55,063 bases of DNA from Muribaculaceae bacterium (GTDB lineage: Bacteria > Bacteroidota > Bacteroidia > Bacteroidales > Muribaculaceae). The notes beneath the pieces were generated by a model, which saw only the letters and a program-made list of their open reading frames with translations, was not told the origin of the DNA and made no database searches. The DNA is taken from contig JAIDDJ010000019.1 of assembly GCA_029055345.1 (NCBI GenBank), forward strand, positions 1 through 55,063. The letters are read 5' to 3'. Shown in pieces: positions 1 to 7,940 of the stretch. The position numbers and the translations under genes were made by a program. How positions within the stretch are numbered: the first letter of the stretch is position 1; every line of letters begins with the position of its first letter.

Positions 1-391
1 CGATTGCCATTATCTCCAGACCGCGTTTCACACGTTGCGCCACCCCTGACCAGAAACGGCCTATGCCATACGTCAGTTTGCCTGCTTTTGAAATGAACGA
101 CGGATCGATTGCCACTGCGATGTCATCACCGGGACCGAAACAATCCCTGGCCATGCCTACGTTGACTTTCATCCAGTCCACGGGTGTCTTGAAATTTGAG
201 GCAAAGGTCTTGGCTGTGCGACCGCCATAGCGTGAGAGCCGGGTAAAATTGACTTTGCCCGGAATCAACGCGACAGTGCGTATTGTTAAAATCAGCCAGT
301 TGAGAAACCTTTTGCTCATCTTGGTTGTAGTATTTTCAAATACCGACTTACACCGGATGGTGAAGTCTTTGAGGATCGCCAATACGTTCAT
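1..391 (-). mobile_element. IS transposase, N-terminal part (cut by window edge)
   Basis: On the minus strand an open frame runs from an ATG at 391 to the window edge, about 130 codons without a stop. The translation contains 'DDIAVAIDPSFISKAGK' and then 'FWSGVAQRVKRGLEI'. The Asp in 'AIDPSF' looks like the first acidic residue of a DDE-type (RNase H fold) transposase, and this pattern recalls IS transposases seen in Bacteroidetes. I did not see terminal inverted repeats, and the rest of the element lies outside the window. The gene may be intact or degraded; only the N-terminal third is visible. The IS family cannot be fixed from this fragment. Confidence 0.6.
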
Positions 392-851
392 AATCTTAAG
401 GCTTTTATAATGAACGCTTTGGCGATTCATTTGTATCTGGCAAGTTAATATATTAACCTAATTTTCAACAACTTCAGTAATTTTTACCGAATCATTGAAT
501 TATTGACAAACCGGCAAAACGTTTAATAAAAAGCAGATATTTCATCCCTCTCAGGGATTGAAAACGCTGATAATAATAGAAGCTCGATATCGATTATCTG
601 ATGTCGGGCTTCTTCTCCTATGAAATGATTCCATGAAACTGATAAGAACTGATAAGAATTTGTCTTAATCAGCTTTTTTTTATACTTTTGCAGGCGAAAT
701 TCCGTTATGTTCTTAACCGAAGTTTTGCCCGGATCATTCAGGGACTTTAGTTCCAATATGTTACTTATTGCATATTAAGTAATTACATTCTTACCATGAC
801 TCGGTCCGGCATTAATTGTTGAATTATCCAGAAACATCATCACTAACTAAT
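392..851. other. Intergenic region between transposase and glmS
   Basis: This 460-nt stretch is AT-rich. It holds a perfect palindrome TTAATATATTAA at 445-456, just upstream of the transposase start, and a -7-like box TACTTTTG at 693-700 facing glmS. A 77-codon open frame on the minus strand at 523-756 has no recognisable protein character and is probably chance. The end of the insertion element should lie in this stretch, but I could not identify its inverted repeat. Confidence 0.5.
693..700 (+). promoter_or_regulatory. Possible glmS promoter, -7 box only
   Basis: TACTTTTG fits the Bacteroidetes -7 consensus TAnnTTTG. The nearest upstream TTTG (659-662) is 30 nt away rather than 19-21, so no proper -33 box is visible. 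It would give a leader of about 145 nt before glmS. Confidence 0.35.
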
Positions 852-2696
852 ATGTGTGGAATAGTTGGTTATCTTGGGGATGGCAATGTTTACGACATCC
901 TCATCAAGGGTCTTCACCGACTTGAATATCGTGGCTACGATAGTGCCGGTGTAGCATTAGTAGGCAACGACGGCAAAATCAATATTTTCAAGACAAAAGG
1001 GAAAGTAAGCAACCTTGAGGCATTTTGCGCCGATAAGAATCTCGAATCGAAAGTAGGAATCGCCCATACCCGTTGGGCTACCCACGGCGAGCCTTCTGAC
1101 ACAAATGCTCATCCTCATTTCTCGGAAGATGGCAATATCGCCATAGTCCATAATGGCACGATAGAAAACTATAAGCTTCTCAAGGATGCCCTTGAGCAGC
1201 ATGGGTGTAAGTTTCATTCCGAAACTGACACGGAGGTCCTTGCTCAGTTGATAGAGTATATCCGTGTCACCAACAACTGTTCACTTCTTTCGGCAGTAAG
1301 GCAGGCTCTCCATCAGGTCGTAGGCGCTTATGCCATCGCTGTCCTTGAGAAAAATAATCCCGACACTATCATTGCTGCCCGGCAGTCAAGTCCGCTCGTA
1401 ATCGGTATCGGAGAAAACGAATACTTCCTTGCCTCCGATGCTTCGCCATTCGTGGAATACACTAAGAGTTGCGTTTACCTAAAGGATGGGGAAATAGCGG
1501 AGATCCGGCGTGGTGAACCCCTTAAAATCACAAATCTTGCCAATGAGGAGGCGGAAATCGATGTCACGAAACTCGAAATGTCTATTTCGCAGCTTGAGAA
1601 GGGCGGTTACCCTCACTTCATGCTCAAAGAGATCTTCGAGCAGCCCTCGACACTCCGCGATTGCATTCGCGGCAGGGTAGTGGCTGATGGTACGCACATC
1701 AATATCAATGGTGTCAATGATAATAAGGAGGTGTTCCTTAACGCCAAGCGAATAGTTATCGTGGCGTGCGGCACTTCATGGCATGCCGGCCTGCTCGGAA
1801 AGTATCTACTGCAGGATATGTGTCGGATTCCCGTTGTAGTGGAATATGCCAGTGAATTCCGCTATTCCAACCCCGTCATCACCCCCGATGATGTTGTGAT
1901 TGCAATTTCACAGAGTGGTGAGACCGCCGACACGCTTGCGGCTATCCAGATAGCCAAGAAAGCCGGCGCATTCGTGTTTGGCATCAGCAATGTCGTAGGA
2001 AGTTCAATTCCACGCGAAACGTATTCCGGATGTTATATCCATGTCGGACCCGAAATCGGAGTGGCTTCCACAAAGGCATTCACCGGTCAGGTCATGGTGC
2101 TTACACTTCTATCGCTTGCCATAGCGCAGCTCAGAGGCACGATGGATGAGGAAACCATAGCCAAGGTAGGGAAGTCTATCCTGAAGATACCGTCATATGT
2201 GAAAAAAGTTCTAAAGCTTAACGAACAGATTGAGCGTCTTTCATTGATATTCACATATGCGCGCAATTTCCTTTACTTAGGTCGTGGATACAGCTATCCT
2301 GTAGCGCTTGAGGGCGCCCTAAAGCTCAAGGAAATATCTTACATTCATGCTGAAGGATATCCGGCAGCCGAGATGAAGCATGGCCCCATCGCTCTTATAG
2401 ATCAGGAAATGCCTACGGTAATCATCGCTCCGCAGGACCATCTCTATGATAAAATTGTGAGCAATGTGCAGCAAGTAAAAGCAAGAGGAGGGAAGATTGT
2501 GGCAATTGTCAACGAAGGCGACACCGTGATACGCAATCTCGCTGACCATGTGCTTGAGGTGCCGGAGATGCCGGAATGTCTGACTCCGATCATCACTTCG
2601 ATTCCCCTTCAGCTCCTGTCTTATTATATAGCCATAAACAAAGGCAAGGATGTAGATATGCCTCGCAATCTCGCCAAATCAGTCACAGTGGAGTGA
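852..2696 (+). CDS. glmS: Glutamine--fructose-6-phosphate aminotransferase (isomerizing)
   Basis: GlmS makes glucosamine-6-phosphate from fructose-6-phosphate and glutamine, the first step toward UDP-GlcNAc for peptidoglycan and LPS. The 614-residue protein starts MCGIVGYLG. Cys2 is the N-terminal nucleophile of the Ntn glutaminase domain, so the start must be 852 and not the in-frame ATG at 816. Visible motifs are RGYDSAG, HTRWATHG, VHNGTIENY and SETDTEV in the glutaminase half. 'ACGTSWHAG' (about residue 305) and 'SQSGET' (about 353) lie in the first SIS domain, followed by a second SIS domain and the typical C-terminus ending KSVTVE. Length is normal. It is monocistronic, with a hairpin at 2763-2790 after it. 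No glmS ribozyme was recognised. Confidence 0.97.
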   Translation: MCGIVGYLGDGNVYDILIKGLHRLEYRGYDSAGVALVGNDGKINIFKTKGKVSNLEAFCADKNLESKVGIAHTRWATHGEPSDTNAHPHFSEDGNIAIVHNGTIENYKLLKDALEQHGCKFHSETDTEVLAQLIEYIRVTNNCSLLSAVRQALHQVVGAYAIAVLEKNNPDTIIAARQSSPLVIGIGENEYFLASDASPFVEYTKSCVYLKDGEIAEIRRGEPLKITNLANEEAEIDVTKLEMSISQLEKGGYPHFMLKEIFEQPSTLRDCIRGRVVADGTHININGVNDNKEVFLNAKRIVIVACGTSWHAGLLGKYLLQDMCRIPVVVEYASEFRYSNPVITPDDVVIAISQSGETADTLAAIQIAKKAGAFVFGISNVVGSSIPRETYSGCYIHVGPEIGVASTKAFTGQVMVLTLLSLAIAQLRGTMDEETIAKVGKSILKIPSYVKKVLKLNEQIERLSLIFTYARNFLYLGRGYSYPVALEGALKLKEISYIHAEGYPAAEMKHGPIALIDQEMPTVIIAPQDHLYDKIVSNVQQVKARGGKIVAIVNEGDTVIRNLADHVLEVPEMPECLTPIITSIPLQLLSYYIAINKGKDVDMPRNLAKSVTVE

Positions 2697-2762
2697 TTTT
2701 TATTCGAAAGCGTCACTCGAATCTGAGATATGTTTCTCTTTGGTTCATTGTTCCGGATTCTC

Positions 2763-2800
2763 GAAACCCATATGAGATATGCCGGGTTTCCTAACTTATT
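2763..2800 (+). terminator. Terminator-like hairpin after glmS
   Basis: GAAACCC (2763-2769) pairs with GGGTTTC (2784-2790) across a 14-nt loop and is followed by a T-rich stretch. The 7-bp stem is modest. Confidence 0.5.
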
Positions 2801-2887
2801 TTTCAGTTAAAAAAGGTGAAGAAATGGACCGATAAGGGCAGAAGCCGAAAAAAAGTGACTAAAATAGCATATTTTTTTGGTCAAAGA

Positions 2888-2919
2888 TTTGCGGGAATAG
2901 AAAAATTGTTATAACTTTG
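2888..2919 (+). promoter_or_regulatory. Promoter of the tRNA-tuf operon
   Basis: TTTG at 2888-2891 and TAACTTTG at 2912-2919 are separated by 20 nt, a full match to the Bacteroidetes sigma-ABfr promoter (TTTG, 19-21 nt, TAnnTTTG). Transcription would begin near 2925, shortly before the first tRNA. Confidence 0.85.
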
Positions 2920-2960
2920 CACTCGAAATTCGCAAAGGGCAAAGGCCCTTGAATTTTAAT

Positions 2961-3034
2961 GCCTCTTTAGCTCAGTTGGCCAGAGCACGTGATTTGTAAT
3001 CTCGGGGTCGTTGGTTCGAATCCGACAAGAGGCT
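2961..3034 (+). tRNA. tRNA-Thr (anticodon TGT)
   Basis: A cloverleaf is formed by acceptor GCCTCTT/AAGAGGC, the D-arm TAGCTCAG, an anticodon loop TTTGTAA with TGT, and the T-arm GGTTCGAATCC. No CCA is encoded. It is the first of four tRNAs ahead of tuf. Confidence 0.95.
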
Positions 3035-3040
3035 CAGAAC

Positions 3041-3123
3041 GGGTGGTTACCAGAGTGGCCAAATGGGGCAGACTGTAAATCTGCTGGCTTACGCCTTCGG
3101 TGGTTCGAATCCATCACCACCCA
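3041..3123 (+). tRNA. tRNA-Tyr (anticodon GTA)
   Basis: Acceptor GGGTGGT/ACCACCC, anticodon GTA in the context ACTGTAAAT, and a long variable arm (class II tRNA, 83 nt). It starts 6 nt after tRNA-Thr(TGT). Confidence 0.95.
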
Positions 3124-3134
3124 CACCAAAAAAT

Positions 3135-3207
3135 GCGGAAGTAGCTCAGTTGGTAGAGCATTAGCCTTCCAAGCTAAGGGTCGCGAGTTCGAACCTCGTC
3201 TTCCGCT
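3135..3207 (+). tRNA. tRNA-Gly (anticodon TCC)
   Basis: Acceptor GCGGAAG/CTTCCGC with discriminator T, anticodon loop CTTCCAA with TCC, and T-arm GAGTTCGAACCTC. Length is 73 nt. Confidence 0.95.
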
Positions 3208-3215
3208 CAAATTCT

Positions 3216-3287
<72 letters not shown>

Positions 3288-3347
3288 CAACGCCTCTCTT
3301 CTCGAGATGCATGACAATCTAACAAAACAATATAATAGTTCAAGACT

Positions 3348-4535
3348 ATGGCTAAAGAAAAATTCGAAAGAACCAAACCGCATGTGAACATCGGTACGAT
3401 CGGTCACGTTGACCACGGTAAGACTACTCTTACTGCCGCTATCACAAAGGTGCTCGCAGAAAAAGGACTTTCCGAGCTTCGTTCGTTCGATTCTATCGAC
3501 AATGCTCCTGAAGAGAAGGAGCGTGGTATTACAATCAATACCGCACACGTTGAGTATCAGACAGCTAACCGCCACTACGCTCACGTAGACTGCCCGGGAC
3601 ACGCTGACTATGTGAAGAACATGGTAACAGGTGCCGCACAGATGGACGGTGCAATCATCGTGGTTGCTGCTACCGACGGTCCGATGCCCCAGACTCGCGA
3701 GCACATCCTTCTCGCCCGTCAGGTGAACGTTCCCCGTCTCGTTGTGTTCATGAACAAGTGCGACCAGGTTGACGATGAGGAAATGCTCGAACTCGTTGAA
3801 ATGGATATGCGCGACCTTCTTTCTCAGTATGAGTATGACGGCGACAACACTCCGGTGATCCGCGGTTCTGCTCTCGGTGCCCTCGAAGGCGATCCGAAGT
3901 GGGTTGAGAAAGTACTCGAACTTATGGACGCTGTCGACACTTGGATTCCGCTGCCTCCGCGCGATGTGGACAAACCATTCCTTATGCCTGTTGAGGACGT
4001 GTTCTCAATCACAGGACGTGGTACAGTGGCTACTGGCCGTATCGAGACCGGTAAGGTTAAAGTGGGTGACGAAGTTCAGATCCTTGGCCTTGGCGCTGAC
4101 AAGAAGTCTGTCGTTACAGGTGTCGAGATGTTCCGTAAGCTCCTCGATGAGGGTGAGGCTGGTGATAACGTAGGTCTTCTCCTCCGCGGTATCGATAAGA
4201 ACGAGGTTAAGCGTGGTATGGTAATCTGCCATCCCGGACAGGTTAAGCCTCACGATCACTTCAAGGCTCAGGTTTATATCCTGAAGAAAGAAGAAGGTGG
4301 CCGTCACACTCCGTTCCACAACAAGTATCGTCCTCAGTTCTACATCCGTACGCTCGACGTTACCGGTGAGATCACTCTTCCGGAAGGTGTAGAAATGGTA
4401 ATGCCCGGTGACAACGTTGAGATCGATGTTAAGCTCATCACTCCGGTAGCTATGGACCAGGGTCTTCGTTTCGCAATCCGCGAAGGTGGCCGCACAGTTG
4501 GTTCAGGTCAGATCACACAGGTAATCGACGATTAA
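3348..4535 (+). CDS. tuf: Translation elongation factor Tu
   Basis: EF-Tu is the GTPase that delivers aminoacyl-tRNA to the ribosomal A site. The 395-residue protein shows the G-domain motifs GHVDHGKT (P-loop), DCPGHADY with the catalytic His, and MNKCD (the NKxD motif), followed by the two beta-barrel domains. The switch I region carries RGITIN. Length is typical. It follows four tRNA genes in one transcription unit, which is the classic tRNA-tuf layout. A GC-rich hairpin at 4558-4580 lies downstream. No obvious elfamycin-resistance change was seen by eye. Confidence 0.98.
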   Translation: MAKEKFERTKPHVNIGTIGHVDHGKTTLTAAITKVLAEKGLSELRSFDSIDNAPEEKERGITINTAHVEYQTANRHYAHVDCPGHADYVKNMVTGAAQMDGAIIVVAATDGPMPQTREHILLARQVNVPRLVVFMNKCDQVDDEEMLELVEMDMRDLLSQYEYDGDNTPVIRGSALGALEGDPKWVEKVLELMDAVDTWIPLPPRDVDKPFLMPVEDVFSITGRGTVATGRIETGKVKVGDEVQILGLGADKKSVVTGVEMFRKLLDEGEAGDNVGLLLRGIDKNEVKRGMVICHPGQVKPHDHFKAQVYILKKEEGGRHTPFHNKYRPQFYIRTLDVTGEITLPEGVEMVMPGDNVEIDVKLITPVAMDQGLRFAIREGGRTVGSGQITQVIDD

Positions 4536-4557
4536 TAAATCCGACATAACATCAATG

Positions 4558-4580
4558 GGGGCTGTCAGCCCGACAGCCCC
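4558..4580 (+). terminator. GC-rich hairpin after tuf
   Basis: GGGGCTGTC (4558-4566) pairs perfectly with GACAGCCCC (4572-4580) across a 5-nt loop. The following bases TTATAC are only weakly T-rich. It may reduce read-through from tuf into tRNA-Trp and secE, or act as a processing site, rather than stop transcription fully. Confidence 0.55.
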
Positions 4581-4586
4581 TTATAC

Positions 4587-4662
4587 ACGGGAATAGCTCA
4601 GTTGGTAGAGCATCGGTCTCCAAAACCGAGGGTCGAGAGTTCGAGTCTTTCTTCCCGTGCCA
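4587..4662 (+). tRNA. tRNA-Trp (anticodon CCA)
   Basis: Acceptor ACGGGAA/TTCCCGT with discriminator G, followed by an encoded CCA (4660-4662). The anticodon loop is TCTCCAAAA with CCA. It sits between tuf and secE, a placement common in this superlocus. The secE start is only 14 nt downstream. Confidence 0.95.
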
Positions 4663-4676
4663 ATTTTAAGAAGACA

Positions 4677-4868
4677 ATGAAATTATTCAAGGATATTAAG
4701 GAGAGCTACGACGAACTTGTCTATAAAGTCTCCTGGCCATCTCAGAAAGCCTTGGTGAACAGCTCGGTGCTTGTATTGATAGCTTCCATCATACTGGCTG
4801 TTTTCATATGGGTTGTGGATCAGGTTTTCTCTAAGCTGATGGAGTTAATTTACAGTATCAATTTTTAA
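4677..4868 (+). CDS. secE: Preprotein translocase subunit SecE
   Basis: SecE is the small essential clamp subunit of the SecYEG translocon. The 63-residue single-span form begins MKLFKDIKESYDELVYKVSWPS, with the conserved VSWPS amphipathic segment followed by one membrane helix (about residues 28-50). The start at 4677 is chosen because an upstream in-frame ATG at 4602 lies inside tRNA-Trp. Placement directly before nusG is the near-universal secE-nusG pair. Confidence 0.95.
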   Translation: MKLFKDIKESYDELVYKVSWPSQKALVNSSVLVLIASIILAVFIWVVDQVFSKLMELIYSINF

Positions 4869-4889
4869 ACCATTCTAACGCGGATTTCA

Positions 4890-5447
4890 ATGGCTGACGC
4901 TGAAGTAAAAAAGAGTTGGTACGTTTTGCGTGCCATCTCCGGAAAGGAGGCAAAGGTCAAAGAGGTGCTTGATGCAGCTATCAAGAACACGGACCTTGGT
5001 CTTTTCGTGGAACAGGTGTTGATTCCCACACAGAAGGTTTATACCACGCGCAATAACAAGAAGGTGCTTAAGGAGCGCAATCTCTATCCGGGTTATGTCT
5101 TTGTAGAGGCAAAACTTACGGGAGAGGTTGTTTTCGAGCTTCGGAACACCACTAATGTTATTGACTTTTTGCGTGGTCGCGCGAAGAATTCCGATCCTGT
5201 GGCGCTTCGTGAAAGCGAAGTTAAGCGAATGCTCGGCACGGCTGATGAAATGATGCAGCCGGATGTCGAGGTTGTAGAGGAATATATCGTGGGAGAACCG
5301 GTGAAGGTCACCTTCGGTCCTTTCTCAGGATTCTCGGGCGTGATTAAGGAAGTTAACCCCGACAGAAAGAAAATCAAGGTGGAGGTCAAGATATTTGGTC
5401 GCCCGACTGATTTGGAGCTGGAAAATTCCCAGGTCGTAAGGGAATAG
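4890..5447 (+). CDS. nusG: Transcription termination/antitermination factor NusG
   Basis: NusG binds RNA polymerase and links it to Rho or the ribosome. The 185-residue protein has the N-terminal NGN domain (WYVLRAISGKEAKVKEVL), the 'YPGYVFVE' segment, and a C-terminal KOW domain beginning near 'VTFGPFSGFSGVI'. It lies 21 nt after secE and 68 nt before rplK. Confidence 0.97.
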   Translation: MADAEVKKSWYVLRAISGKEAKVKEVLDAAIKNTDLGLFVEQVLIPTQKVYTTRNNKKVLKERNLYPGYVFVEAKLTGEVVFELRNTTNVIDFLRGRAKNSDPVALRESEVKRMLGTADEMMQPDVEVVEEYIVGEPVKVTFGPFSGFSGVIKEVNPDRKKIKVEVKIFGRPTDLELENSQVVRE

Positions 5448-5515
5448 GACGTTGATGTTACGCATCGTCGTATGCCGGAACGACAAAAAAAGAATCAATT
5501 AAACAAAGTAGAACA

Positions 5516-5959
5516 ATGGCAAAAGAAATTGCTGGACAGATCAAATTGCAGATAAAAGGAGGCGCGGCCAATCCGTCGCCACCGGTAGGTCCCGCGCTGG
5601 GTTCCAAGGGTATCAATATCATGGAATTTTGCAAGCAATTCAATGCCCGTACCCAGGACAAGGCCGGCAAGGTCCTTCCTGTAGTCATCACTTACTATAC
5701 GGACAAGAGCTTCGACTTTATCGTCAAGACTCCTCCGGTAGCAGTGCAGCTTAAGGAAGTAACCAAGCTCAAGAGCGGCTCAGCTCAGCCTAACCGTAAG
5801 AAGGTAGCTGAAGTGACTTGGGATCAGGTTAAAACAATTGCAGAGGACAAGATGCCCGATTTGAACTGTTTTACTTTAGGGTCTGCAATGAAAATGGTTG
5901 CAGGCACAGCAAGAAGCATGGGTATCACCGTGAAAGGGGACTTCCCTGAAAACGTCTAA
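5516..5959 (+). CDS. rplK: 50S ribosomal protein L11
   Basis: L11 forms the GTPase-associated centre base with 23S rRNA. The 147-residue protein begins [16 protein letters not shown] and contains the conserved [20 protein letters not shown] segment and a C-terminal RNA-binding domain ending near '[12 protein letters not shown]'. The leader is A-rich with no Shine-Dalgarno motif, as usual in Bacteroidetes. Confidence 0.98.
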   Translation: MAKEIAGQIKLQIKGGAANPSPPVGPALGSKGINIMEFCKQFNARTQDKAGKVLPVVITYYTDKSFDFIVKTPPVAVQLKEVTKLKSGSAQPNRKKVAEVTWDQVKTIAEDKMPDLNCFTLGSAMKMVAGTARSMGITVKGDFPENV

Positions 5960-5973
5960 TAAATCTTTGAAAA

Positions 5974-6669
5974 ATGGGAAAACTGACAAAAAATCAAAAG
6001 TTGGCTTTATCGAAGATTGAACCCGGGAAGTCTTATACTCTCAAAGAGGCCGCCGATAAGGTGAAGGAGGCGTCGTTCGAGAAATTCGACGCGTCGCTTG
6101 ATATCGACGTTCGTCTCGGTGTAGATCCCCGAAAGGCTGACCAGATGGTCCGTGGCGTGGTATCACTACCCCATGGTACAGGTAAGGAAGTCAAGGTGCT
6201 CGTGCTCTGCAACCCCGATGCGGAGGCTGCTGCTAAAGAAGCCGGTGCTGACTATGTCGGTCTTGACGAATACATCCAGAAAATCAAGGATGGTTGGACA
6301 GATGTTGACGTAATCATCACTCAGCCTTCTGTAATGGGTAAGCTCGGTCCGTTGGGTCGTATTCTCGGTCCCCGCGGCTTGATGCCTAACCCCAAGAGCG
6401 GTACTGTGACTATGGATGTCGCTAAGGCTGTAAAGGAAGTAAAGCAGGGTAAAATCGATTTCAAAGTCGACAAAACGGGAATCGTACATGCTTCTATCGG
6501 CAAAGTGTCGTTCTCGGCAGACAATATGGCCGACAACGCGAGAGAATTCATCAATACGCTGATTAAGCTTAAGCCGGCCACTTCGAAAGGCACATATATC
6601 AAGAGCATTTATCTTTCAAGCACGATGGGCCCCGGCGTTAAAGTCGAGCCTAAGTCGGTTGCTGAGTAA
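5974..6669 (+). CDS. rplA: 50S ribosomal protein L1
   Basis: L1 builds the mobile L1 stalk of the 50S subunit near the E site. The 231-residue protein has the signature stretch '[20 protein letters not shown]'. It is 14 nt from rplK, in the standard L11-L1 pair. In many bacteria L1 represses this pair by binding its leader; a leader site was not identified here. Confidence 0.98.
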   Translation: MGKLTKNQKLALSKIEPGKSYTLKEAADKVKEASFEKFDASLDIDVRLGVDPRKADQMVRGVVSLPHGTGKEVKVLVLCNPDAEAAAKEAGADYVGLDEYIQKIKDGWTDVDVIITQPSVMGKLGPLGRILGPRGLMPNPKSGTVTMDVAKAVKEVKQGKIDFKVDKTGIVHASIGKVSFSADNMADNAREFINTLIKLKPATSKGTYIKSIYLSSTMGPGVKVEPKSVAE

Positions 6670-6690
6670 TCTTTAAATCGAATCGTAAAA

Positions 6691-7215
6691 ATGAAAAAGG
6701 AAGATAAAGCTATTGTAATCGCCAAGATCGGCGACGAACTCGCAAAGTACAGCTGCGTATATCTGGTGCAGTCGGCAGGACTTGATGCTGCCAAGACAAG
6801 CAAGCTCAGACGCGCATGCTTCGGCGAAGATATAAAGATGCTCTGCGTCAAGAATACTCTTCTTAAGAAGGCTTTCGAGTTAAGTGATGTTGATTACTCC
6901 GGTCTTTATGACCTTCTCCACGGTGAAACCACATTGCTCCTGAGCAATGTCGGAAACGCTCCTGCGAAGCTTATCAAGAAGTTCCGCGACAAGAAGGAGA
7001 CCCTCCCTATGCTGAAGGGTGCCTTCGTGGAGGAATCCGTATACGTCGGTGAGGAATCTTTGGAAGCCCTTGCCAACATCAAGAGCAAGAACGAACTTAT
7101 CGCCGACATCGTGGCACTTCTGCAGTCGCCGGCCAAGAACGTCATCAGCTCGCTTCAGTCAGGTGCCACAAAGCTTCATGGCATCCTCGAGACACTTTCC
7201 AAAAAAGAAGCATAA
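6691..7215 (+). CDS. rplJ: 50S ribosomal protein L10
   Basis: L10 anchors the L7/L12 stalk to 23S rRNA. The 174-residue protein begins MKKEDKAIVIAKIGDELA and has 'CVKNTLLKKAF' and a C-terminal helix that would bind L12 dimers. Only 21 nt separate it from rplA, so the long structured L10-binding leader known from E. coli between rplA and rplJ has no room here. Confidence 0.97.
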   Translation: MKKEDKAIVIAKIGDELAKYSCVYLVQSAGLDAAKTSKLRRACFGEDIKMLCVKNTLLKKAFELSDVDYSGLYDLLHGETTLLLSNVGNAPAKLIKKFRDKKETLPMLKGAFVEESVYVGEESLEALANIKSKNELIADIVALLQSPAKNVISSLQSGATKLHGILETLSKKEA

Positions 7216-7250
7216 TCCAAATTTAAAAATAATAAAAAATACATACGAAA

Positions 7251-7625
7251 ATGGCAGATTTAAAAGCATTTGCAGAACAGCTTGTTAACCTTACAGTAAA
7301 GGAAGTTAACGAACTCGCAGAGATCCTTAAGAATGAGTACGGCATCGAGCCCGCCGCTGCAGCTGTAGCAGTTGCTGCCGGTCCCGCCGCAGGTGCTCCC
7401 GCTGAGGAGGAAAAGTCTGAGTTTGACGTGATCCTCAAGGCTGCTGGCGCAAGCAAGCTCGCAGTTGTTAAGCTCGTTAAGGAGCTCACAGGTCTCGGCC
7501 TCAAGGAGGCTAAGGCTCTCGTGGATGGCGCTCCCGGCGTCGTTAAGGAAGGTCTTCCCAAAGCTGAGGCTGAGGGCCTGAAGAAGCAGCTCGAAGAGGC
7601 TGGCGCCGAAGTTGAGCTCAAATAA
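7251..7625 (+). CDS. rplL: 50S ribosomal protein L7/L12
   Basis: L7/L12 is the multicopy stalk protein that recruits translational GTPases. The 124-residue protein has an N-terminal dimerisation region, an Ala/Gly/Pro-rich hinge (about residues 36-55) and the C-terminal domain '[20 protein letters not shown]'. It follows rplJ by 35 nt and is followed by a strong terminator/attenuator hairpin before rpoB. Confidence 0.98.
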   Translation: MADLKAFAEQLVNLTVKEVNELAEILKNEYGIEPAAAAVAVAAGPAAGAPAEEEKSEFDVILKAAGASKLAVVKLVKELTGLGLKEAKALVDGAPGVVKEGLPKAEAEGLKKQLEEAGAEVELK

Positions 7626-7643
7626 GATATCTCAATTTCCCCT

Positions 7644-7700
7644 AATAGGTTAAGAGCGCCTTTTTATGTGCGTTCTTAACCTATTTTCTCTATTTATTTT
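7644..7700 (+). terminator. Terminator or attenuator between rplL and rpoB
   Basis: AATAGGTTAAGAGCGC (7644-7659) pairs with GCGTTCTTAACCTATT (7670-7685), a near-perfect 16-bp stem, followed by a pyrimidine/T-rich tail. It is placed where E. coli has its partial rplL-rpoB attenuator and would lower polymerase-subunit expression relative to ribosomal proteins. Confidence 0.8.
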
Positions 7701-7940
7701 CTCTTTTATCTCTCCCTCCCAAATTTTCCATGCAAAATCATGGATCAGAAATTTTTCTCATGCACGAAGTGAACCGAATCGGTGGAACAAGTCTTGAGAG
7801 CTTCGCCTGAAACGTTCTTTATGATTCTTTAATCTTTATTGACTGTTTCCGGCAAATTTTATGCGTCAATATCTCGGCGCTCAAAGCCGAATATTGTTTG
7901 AGCGGGGTTACCATGCCCATAGAAACTTAAATTACACCCA
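7701..7940 (+). promoter_or_regulatory. rpoB leader region with 8-bp hairpin
   Basis: The gap between rplL and rpoB is 315 nt. After the terminator there is a 240-nt leader. It holds a hairpin CGCTCAAA (7878-7885)/TTTGAGCG (7897-7904) that ends 36 nt before the rpoB ATG. No good TTTG/TAnnTTTG promoter pair was seen, so whether rpoB has its own promoter or relies on read-through is open. Confidence 0.45.

Noticed and set aside
523..756. 77-codon open frame on the minus strand before glmS
   Set aside because: No similarity to known families and it overlaps the likely glmS promoter.
816..851. Upstream in-frame ATG for glmS
   Set aside because: GlmS needs Cys right after the initiator Met; only the start at 852 gives MCGIVGYLG.
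707..851. Possible glmS ribozyme or riboswitch in the glmS leader
   Set aside because: No recognisable ribozyme core, and the element is known mainly from Firmicutes.
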